From Streptomyces sp. SKN60 (GTDB lineage Bacteria > Actinomycetota > Actinomycetes > Streptomycetales > Streptomycetaceae), in contig NZ_JAHTMW010000008.1 of the NCBI RefSeq assembly GCF_026236535.1, positions 62,001-126,000 on the forward strand: a stretch of 64,000 nt of DNA. The letters run 5' to 3'. The translations under genes were made by a program, and so were the position numbers. Numbering within the stretch: position 1 is the first letter of the stretch; each line of letters opens with the position of its first letter. The notes below the pieces were generated by a model. The model had not been told where the DNA came from, ran no database searches, and worked only from the letters and a program-made list of their open reading frames with translations. Shown piece after piece: positions 58,533 through 64,000 of this stretch.

Positions 58533-61469
58533 ATGCAGAGCGGGTCTGAGCAGTCGGGGCGGCCGGAGCACGCGTATCCGGACCACTGGGAAGCGGACGT
58601 GGTCCTCCGGGACGGCGGCACCGCGCGGATCAGGCCGATCACCGCCGACGACGCCGAGCGGCTGGTCAGCTTCTACGAGCAGGTCTCGGACGAGTCGAAG
58701 TACTACCGCTTCTTCGCGCCCTATCCGCGCCTGTCCGCCAAGGATGTGCACCGCTTCACCCACCACGACTTCGTGGACCGGGTCGGCCTGGCTGCGACCG
58801 TCGGCGGCGAGTTCATCGCCACCGTGCGCTACGACCGGATCAACGAGCAGGGCCGTCCCGCCTCCGCCCCGGCCGACGAGGCCGAGGTCGCCTTCCTCGT
58901 CCAGGACGCCCACCAGGGCCGGGGTGTCGCCTCCGCCCTGCTCGAACACATCGCGGCCGTCGCCCGCGAGCGCGGCATCCGGCGCTTCGCCGCCGAGGTG
59001 CTGCCCGCCAACAGCAAGATGATCAAGGTCTTCACGGACGCCGGCTACACCCAGAAACGCAGCTTCGAGGACGGCGCCGTCCGGCTCCACCTCGACCTGG
59101 AGCCCACCGACCGCTCCCTCGCCGTCCAGCGCGCCCGCGAACAGCGCGCCGAGGCCCGCTCCGTACAACGCCTCCTCGCCCCCGGCTCCGTCGCCGTGAT
59201 CGGCGTCGGCCGCGCCCCCGGCGGCGTCGGCCGCACCGTCCTGCGCAACCTCCTCGACGCCGGCTACACCGGCCGCGTCCACGCGGTCAACGCCGCCCTC
59301 GGCGAGGGACCGCACGAGATCGACGGCGTGCCCGCCGTCCACTCCGTCGCCGCCATCGGGGCCCCCGTCGACCTCGCCGTCGTCGCCGTCCCCGCCGAGC
59401 GCGTCCCCGAAGCCGTCGCCGCCTGCGGCGAGCACGGCGTGCGCGGCCTCGTCGTGCTCTCCGCCGGTTACGCCGAGAGCGGCCCCGAGGGCCGCGAGCG
59501 CCAGCGCGCCCTGGTCCGCCAGGCCCGCTCGTACGGCATGCGGATCATCGGGCCCAACGCCTTCGGAATCATCAATACGGCCGAGTCCGTCCGGCTGAAC
59601 GCCTCCCTCGCCCCGCAGATGCCGGCCGCCGGCCGGATCGGGCTCTTCACCCAGTCCGGCGCCATCGGCATCGCCCTGCTCGCCGGACTGCACCGGCGCG
59701 GCGCGGGCCTCTCCTCCTTCCTCTCCGCCGGCAACCGCGCCGACGTCTCCGGCAACGACCTGCTCCAGCACTGGTACGACGACCCGGCCACCGACGTCGT
59801 CCTCCTCTACCTGGAGTCCATCGGCAACCCCCGGAAGTTCACCCGGCTCGCCCGCCGCACCGCCGCCGTCAAGCCCGTCGTGGTCGTCAAGGGCGCCCGG
59901 CACAGCGGCAGCGCCCCGCCCGGCCACCGCGTCCCCGTCACCCGCATCCCGCACGCCACCGTCTCCGCGCTGCTGCGCCAGGCCGGGGTGATCCGCGTCG
60001 ACACCGTCACCGAACTCGTCGACGCCGGACTGCTCCTCGCCGAGCAGCCGCTGCCCGCCGGCCCCCGCGTCGCCATCCTCGGCAACTCCGAGTCCCTCGG
60101 CCTGCTCGCCTACGACGCCTGCCTCACCGAGGGCCTGCGCCCGCAGCGGCCCCTCGACCTCACCACCGGCGCCACCCCCGCCGACTTCCGCGCCGCGCTC
60201 ACCGCCGCCCTCGCCTCCGACGCCTGCGACGCCGTCGTCGTCACCGCGATCCCCTGGGTCGGGGAGAACGGGGCCACCGAGTCCGGCGACGGCGAGGTCC
60301 TCGCCGCGGCCCTGCGCTCCGCCGTCGCCGCCGCGCCCGGACCCGCCAAGCCCGTGGTCGTCGTGCACGTCGAGATGGGCGCCCTCGCCGAGGCCCTGTC
60401 CGAGGCCACCCGCACCGCCCCGGCCCGCCGCGCGGCCCCCGCGCCCACGGCCCCCGCGGCGACCGCCGTACCCGCACCCGCACCCGCACCCACCGCCCCC
60501 GCGCCGACCGCCGCGCCCGCGGCCCCTCCCGTACCGCCGGAATCCGTCTCTCCGGATGCCGCGCACCCGTACGCCCCCGAGCCCGGCGTCATCCCCGCGT
60601 ACCCCGCCGCCGAGCGCGCCGTGCGCGCGCTCGCCGAATCCGTCCGCTACGCCCAGTGGCGCCGCCAGGCCGCCGACCCCGGCCGGGTCCCCGAGTTCGA
60701 CCGGATCGACGAGGCCGGCGCCGCCGCGCTCGTCGAGCGGGCCCTCGGCGGGCCGGACGCCGACCCGCGCGGCGTCACCCTCGACGCCGACACCACCCGC
60801 GCGCTGCTCGGCCACTACGGCATCGAGGTGCTGCCCACGCTCCCCGCGCCCGGCCCCGACGAGGCCGTACGGGCCGCCGCCCGGCTCGGCTACCCGGTCG
60901 CCCTCAAGACCACCGCGCCCCACCTGCGCCACCGCCCCGACCTCGGCGGGGTCCGGCTCGACCTGGCCACCGAGGAACAACTCCGCACCGCCTACGCCGA
61001 GCTCACCGAGACCCTCGGCAAGCCCGAGGAGCTCCAGCCGGTCGTCCAGGCCATGGTGCCGCGCGGCGTCGACACCGTCGTGCGCTCCGCCATCGACCCG
61101 GCCGTCGGCGCCGTCCTCTCCTTCGGCCTGGCCGGCGCCGCCTCCGAACTCCTCGGCGACACCTCCCACCGGCTCGTCCCCGCCACCGACCGGGACGCCG
61201 CCGAACTCGTCCGCTCCATCCGCACCGCCCCCCTCCTCTTCGGCTGGCGCGGCTCCGCCCCCGTCGACACCCCCGCCCTGGAGGAGCTGCTCCTGCGCGT
61301 CTCCCGCCTCGTCGACGACCACCCCGAGGTCGTCGCCGTCTCCCTCGAACCCGTGGTCGTCGCCCCGCGCGGCCTCTCCGTCCTCGGCGCCACCCTCCGC
61401 CTCGCCCCGCCCCCGCCGCGCACCGACCTCGGCCCGCGCAGCCTCCCCGCATATGAAGGACCTTCGTGA
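58533..61469 (+). CDS. GNAT/NDP-forming acyl-CoA synthetase (Pat-like acetyltransferase)
   Basis: 978 aa. Order: GNAT domain (about 20-185; acyl-CoA loop QDAHQGRGVASALLEHIA), CoA-binding domain (about 205-330; PGSVAVIGVGRAPGGVGRTV), succinyl-CoA-synthetase-like domains (about 340-600), an Ala/Pro linker (about 627-671), ATP-grasp domain (about 720-970; YPVALKTTAPHLRHRPDLGGV). Such proteins acetylate lysines of acyl-CoA synthetases. The order is the reverse of Salmonella Pat, in which the GNAT is C-terminal. As recalled for S. lividans PatA, Streptomyces uses the N-terminal GNAT order. TAGGCT lies 7 nt before the ATG, so a leaderless message is predicted. Confidence 0.9.
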   Translation: MQSGSEQSGRPEHAYPDHWEADVVLRDGGTARIRPITADDAERLVSFYEQVSDESKYYRFFAPYPRLSAKDVHRFTHHDFVDRVGLAATVGGEFIATVRYDRINEQGRPASAPADEAEVAFLVQDAHQGRGVASALLEHIAAVARERGIRRFAAEVLPANSKMIKVFTDAGYTQKRSFEDGAVRLHLDLEPTDRSLAVQRAREQRAEARSVQRLLAPGSVAVIGVGRAPGGVGRTVLRNLLDAGYTGRVHAVNAALGEGPHEIDGVPAVHSVAAIGAPVDLAVVAVPAERVPEAVAACGEHGVRGLVVLSAGYAESGPEGRERQRALVRQARSYGMRIIGPNAFGIINTAESVRLNASLAPQMPAAGRIGLFTQSGAIGIALLAGLHRRGAGLSSFLSAGNRADVSGNDLLQHWYDDPATDVVLLYLESIGNPRKFTRLARRTAAVKPVVVVKGARHSGSAPPGHRVPVTRIPHATVSALLRQAGVIRVDTVTELVDAGLLLAEQPLPAGPRVAILGNSESLGLLAYDACLTEGLRPQRPLDLTTGATPADFRAALTAALASDACDAVVVTAIPWVGENGATESGDGEVLAAALRSAVAAAPGPAKPVVVVHVEMGALAEALSEATRTAPARRAAPAPTAPAATAVPAPAPAPTAPAPTAAPAAPPVPPESVSPDAAHPYAPEPGVIPAYPAAERAVRALAESVRYAQWRRQAADPGRVPEFDRIDEAGAAALVERALGGPDADPRGVTLDADTTRALLGHYGIEVLPTLPAPGPDEAVRAAARLGYPVALKTTAPHLRHRPDLGGVRLDLATEEQLRTAYAELTETLGKPEELQPVVQAMVPRGVDTVVRSAIDPAVGAVLSFGLAGAASELLGDTSHRLVPATDRDAAELVRSIRTAPLLFGWRGSAPVDTPALEELLLRVSRLVDDHPEVVAVSLEPVVVAPRGLSVLGATLRLAPPPPRTDLGPRSLPAYEGPS

Positions 61470-61531
61470 CCGGCGCCACGGGCGGCCCGCAGCGGCCGGA
61501 GGGGGCCCCGCAGCCCCGTAGGATGGAGTCC

Positions 61532-62125
61532 ATGGCGAAGACCGGTACGACGACCCAGGGGCTGCGCGCGGCGATCGAGCGCAGCGGCTACTACCCGGCC
61601 CTCGTGGCCGAGGCGGTGGAGGCCGCCGTCGGCGGCGAGGCCGTCACGTCGTACGTGGTCCACCAGGAGACCACCTTCGACGCCAACGAGGTCCGGCGGC
61701 ACGTCACCGTCCTCGTCCTCACGGCCAACCGCTTCATCGTCAGCCACACCGACGAGCAGTCCGCCGACAACAGCTCCCCGACGCCGTACGCCACGACCTC
61801 CACCGAGTCCGTGAAGCTCGACCGGATCTCCTCGATCGTCGTCAGCCGTGTCGTCGCCAACCCCGAGGCGTACACCCCGGGCACCCTGCCCCGCGAGGTC
61901 GTCCTCACCATCGGCTGGGGCGCCGTCTCCCGGATCGACCTGGAGCCGGCCGCCTGCGGCGACCCCAACTGCGACGCCGACCACGGCTACACCGGCAGCT
62001 CCACCGCCGACGACCTCAGCCTCCGGGTCAGCGACGCCGGCGACGGCCCGGACACCGTCAAGCAGACCCTCGCCTTCGCCCAGGCGCTCTCCGAGGCCAC
62101 CGCGACGACCCCGGCCGCCCGCTGA
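61532..62125 (+). CDS. DUF5998 protein
   Basis: 197 aa cytosolic protein of the DUF5998 family, common in Actinobacteria and of unknown function. Conserved elements: GLRAAIERSGYYPALVAEAVEAA, SYVVHQETTFD, VLTANRFIVSHTDE and the cysteine pair in ACGDPNCDADHGY. ATG 61532, with TAGGAT 7 nt upstream as a -10, so leaderless expression is likely; an in-frame ATG at 61523 lies inside that hexamer. Overlaps the next start by 1 bp (TGATG), so translated together with the phosphatase-fold gene. Confidence 0.88.
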   Translation: MAKTGTTTQGLRAAIERSGYYPALVAEAVEAAVGGEAVTSYVVHQETTFDANEVRRHVTVLVLTANRFIVSHTDEQSADNSSPTPYATTSTESVKLDRISSIVVSRVVANPEAYTPGTLPREVVLTIGWGAVSRIDLEPAACGDPNCDADHGYTGSSTADDLSLRVSDAGDGPDTVKQTLAFAQALSEATATTPAAR

Positions 62126-63330
62126 TGGTGCAGCCCACCACCGTCGCACACGGCTGGCCGGACGAGCCGGAGCCGCTCGACCCCGCCACCGCCCCGCTCC
62201 CCGAGTACGGCACCGGCTCGCTCGGCGATCTGCTGCCGACCCTGGTCGCCGGACAGGGCGTGCCCGGCTGCACCCCGCGGATCACGGAGCTCGCGCCCGC
62301 CGACCGCAACTGCGTCTTCCTCATCGACGGGCTCGGCTGGGAGCAGATTCTCGCCCACCCCGACGAGGCGCCCTATCTGACCTCGCTGCTCGGCACCTCG
62401 CGCGGCGGCACCGGCCGCCCGATCACCGCCGGCTTCCCCGCCACCACCGCGACCTCGCTCGCCTCGGTCGGCACCGGACGCTTCCCCGGCACCCACGGGC
62501 TGCCCGGCTACACCGTGCGCAACCCCGACACCGGCGAACTGATGAACCAGCTGCGCTGGAAGCCGTGGACGCCGCCGCAGGTCTGGCAGCCGTACCCCAC
62601 GGTCTTCCGGCTCGCCGACCAGGCCGGGATTCACACCGCCCAGGTCTCCTCGCCCGCCTTCCAGGACACCCCGCTCACCAAGATCGCGCTGAGCGGCGGC
62701 ACCTTCCACGGGCGCCTCTCCGGCGAGGAGCGGATGGACCTGGCCGCCGAGCAGCTGGCCGCCGGCGACCGCTCGCTGGTCTACACGTACTACAGCGAAC
62801 TCGACGGCGCCGGACACCGCTTCGGCATCGACTCCGACGCCTGGCGCGGCCAGCTGATGTTCGTCGACCGGCTGGTCCAGCGGCTCGCCGAACAGCTCCC
62901 GCCGCGCTCCGCGCTCTACGTCACCGCCGACCACGGCATGGTGGACATCCCCTTCGACGAGGACCACCGGCTCGACTTCGACGAGGACTGGGAGCTGCGG
63001 GCCGGCGTCGCGCTGCTCGGCGGCGAGGGCCGCGCCCGGCACGTCTACGCCGTCCCCGGCGCCGCGTCCGACGTCCTGACCTGCTGGCAGGAGGTCATCG
63101 GCGACCGCTTCTGGGTGGCGAGCCGCGAGGAGGCCGTCGCGCTCGGCTGGTTCGGCGACACGATCGACGAGCGGGTGTACGGACGGATCGGCGACGTGGT
63201 CGCCGCCGCGCAGGGCCCCCTCGCCATCACCGCCTCGGTCAACGAGCCCAACGAGTCCGCCATGACCGGCATGCACGGCTCGATGACCCCGGAGGAGCAG
63301 CTGGTGCCGCTGTTCGAAGTGCGCACCTGA
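62125..63330 (+). CDS. Alkaline phosphatase-fold nucleotide pyrophosphatase/phosphodiesterase
   Basis: 401 aa. Type I phosphodiesterase/nucleotide pyrophosphatase family: nucleophile in AGFPATTATSLASVGTG (about residue 105), metal ligand Asp in FLIDGLGW and in YYSELDGAGHRFG, and His in YVTADHGMVDIP and TGMHGSM. No signal peptide, so it may act in the cytoplasm on a small phosphodiester. The start overlaps the DUF5998 stop; both probably form one operon, followed 64 bp later by tdk. Confidence 0.9.
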   Translation: MVQPTTVAHGWPDEPEPLDPATAPLPEYGTGSLGDLLPTLVAGQGVPGCTPRITELAPADRNCVFLIDGLGWEQILAHPDEAPYLTSLLGTSRGGTGRPITAGFPATTATSLASVGTGRFPGTHGLPGYTVRNPDTGELMNQLRWKPWTPPQVWQPYPTVFRLADQAGIHTAQVSSPAFQDTPLTKIALSGGTFHGRLSGEERMDLAAEQLAAGDRSLVYTYYSELDGAGHRFGIDSDAWRGQLMFVDRLVQRLAEQLPPRSALYVTADHGMVDIPFDEDHRLDFDEDWELRAGVALLGGEGRARHVYAVPGAASDVLTCWQEVIGDRFWVASREEAVALGWFGDTIDERVYGRIGDVVAAAQGPLAITASVNEPNESAMTGMHGSMTPEEQLVPLFEVRT

Positions 63331-63394
63331 GTCCCCGCGGCCCCTGTCTCTCCTCCCTTTTCCCGCCCCGATCTCGAAAGGTCTCCGACCTCCC

Positions 63395-64000
63395 ATGCCC
63401 GAGCTGGTGTTCTTCTCCGGAACGATGGACTGCGGAAAGAGCACCCTCGCTCTTCAGATCGAGCACAACCGCTCCGCCCGCGGCCTCGAGGGCATGATCT
63501 TCACCCGGGACGACCGGGCCGGCGAGGGCAAGCTGTCCTCCCGCCTCGGCCTGGTCACCGACGCCGTCGAGGCCGCCGAGGGCTTCGACTTCTACGCGTA
63601 CCTCGTCACCCATCTGTCGAAGGGCGGGCGCTGCGACTACGTCATCTGCGACGAGGCGCAGTTCCTCGCCCCCGAGCAGATCGACCAGCTCGCCCGGGTG
63701 GTCGACGACCTGGAGCTCGACGTCTTCGCCTTCGGCATCACCACCGACTTCCGCTCCAAGCTGTTCCCCGGCTCGCAGCGCCTGGTCGAACTCGCCGACC
63801 GGGTCGAGGTGCTCCAGGTCGAGGCCCTGTGCTGGTGCGGCGCCCGGGCCACGCACAACGCGCGCACCGTCGGCGGCGCCATGGTCGTCGAGGGCGCGCA
63901 GGTCGTGGTCGGCGACGTCAACGCGGGCGACGAGGTCGGCTACGAAGTGCTGTGCCGGCGCCACCACCGCAAGCGGATGACGAGCGCGACGGCGCGCGCG
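63395..64000 (+). CDS. tdk: Thymidine kinase (3' truncated by window end)
   Basis: Type II thymidine kinase, at least 202 codons and no stop before the window ends. P-loop FFSGTMDCGKSTL (about residues 7-19), DEAQF (about 85-89), lasso loop with GITTDF, and zinc-binding CWCG (about 145-148) and CRRHH (about 187-191). The last visible residues RMTSATARA suggest that only a few are missing. ATG 63395 has AAAGGT upstream. It phosphorylates thymidine for salvage. It follows the phosphatase gene on the same strand. Confidence 0.94.
   Translation, partial: MPELVFFSGTMDCGKSTLALQIEHNRSARGLEGMIFTRDDRAGEGKLSSRLGLVTDAVEAAEGFDFYAYLVTHLSKGGRCDYVICDEAQFLAPEQIDQLARVVDDLELDVFAFGITTDFRSKLFPGSQRLVELADRVEVLQVEALCWCGARATHNARTVGGAMVVEGAQVVVGDVNAGDEVGYEVLCRRHHRKRMTSATARA

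Noticed and set aside
1..64000. CRISPR array, insertion sequence, prophage or integrated plasmid
   Set aside because: No transposase, integrase or Cas motif and no regularly spaced repeats; the only repeats are short tandem 9-18-mers.
1..64000. bldA (TTA-codon) control of genes in the window
   Set aside because: In a non-exhaustive reading the TTA triplets I met were intergenic or out of frame, so no gene is called TTA-dependent.

Overview
The window is a high-GC (roughly 70-75% by eye) chromosomal segment from a Streptomyces or a very close relative. Evidence: strong third-position G/C bias, frequent GTG and TTG starts, whiH next to hrdB, a class II ribonucleotide reductase operon nrdR-nrdJ beside lexA, a c-di-AMP riboswitch before an M23 peptidase, and a split parE/parC pair. 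From memory, the order dinG, lexA, nrdR, nrdJ, ..., rnhB, RecQ-like helicase, ..., whiH, hrdB, protease, parE, ..., parC, M16 pair, M23, ptsH, Pat matches the S. coelicolor SCO5801-SCO5843 core region. The species cannot be named from this. I saw no insertion sequence, phage, integrase or CRISPR array.

Layout. (1) 1-4574: 3' part of an NRPS-independent siderophore operon, NIS synthetase - IucB-like acyltransferase - NIS synthetase, with the upstream part outside the window. (2) 4625-11639: DNA stress and dNTP supply: dinG, lexA (minus strand, with an SOS box over its own -35), nrdR with paired NrdR boxes, and nrdJ. A tRNA-like gene on the minus strand (11749-11821) shares a terminator with nrdJ. 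(3) 11896-25630: mixed housekeeping and conserved genes: hypotheticals, a TerD protein, arylamine N-acetyltransferase, a TetR/ABC-F resistance pair, histidine phosphatase, ADP-ribosylhydrolase, a DUF4153/DUF4173-type membrane protein and rnhB. (4) 25940-32809: RecQ-PRTase fusion, DUF4192 protein with a DnaA-box-like inverted repeat upstream, glycogen-debranching-type enzyme, and an NrtR-type Nudix regulator. (5) 32930-37686: fused ABC ATPase-permease, whiH and hrdB. (6) 37837-53027: trypsin-like protease, small Zn protein, parE (with a short upstream ORF), a DUF485/solute symporter pair facing a CitA/CitB-like two-component system, COG0523 GTPase, flavin monooxygenase with a divergent TetR and twin operators, and parC. 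(7) 53027-64000: a two-gene M16 peptidase operon, riboswitch plus M23 peptidase, a GntR regulator, ptsH, a GNAT/acyl-CoA synthetase (Pat-like), a DUF5998 protein, an alkaline-phosphatase-fold enzyme, and tdk cut by the window end.

How the genes work together: several blocks are regulatory pairs with visible operators (lexA, nrdRJ, tetR/ABC-F, tetR/monooxygenase). Development and core transcription (whiH, hrdB) and chromosome decatenation (parE/parC) lie in one region. No classical accessory island is visible. The most unusual items are the tRNA-like gene with an eight-base anticodon loop, the DnaA-box-like inverted repeat at 28149-28200, the short SD-preceded ORF upstream of parE, and a 52-nt tract with nine G-runs at 31912-31963.
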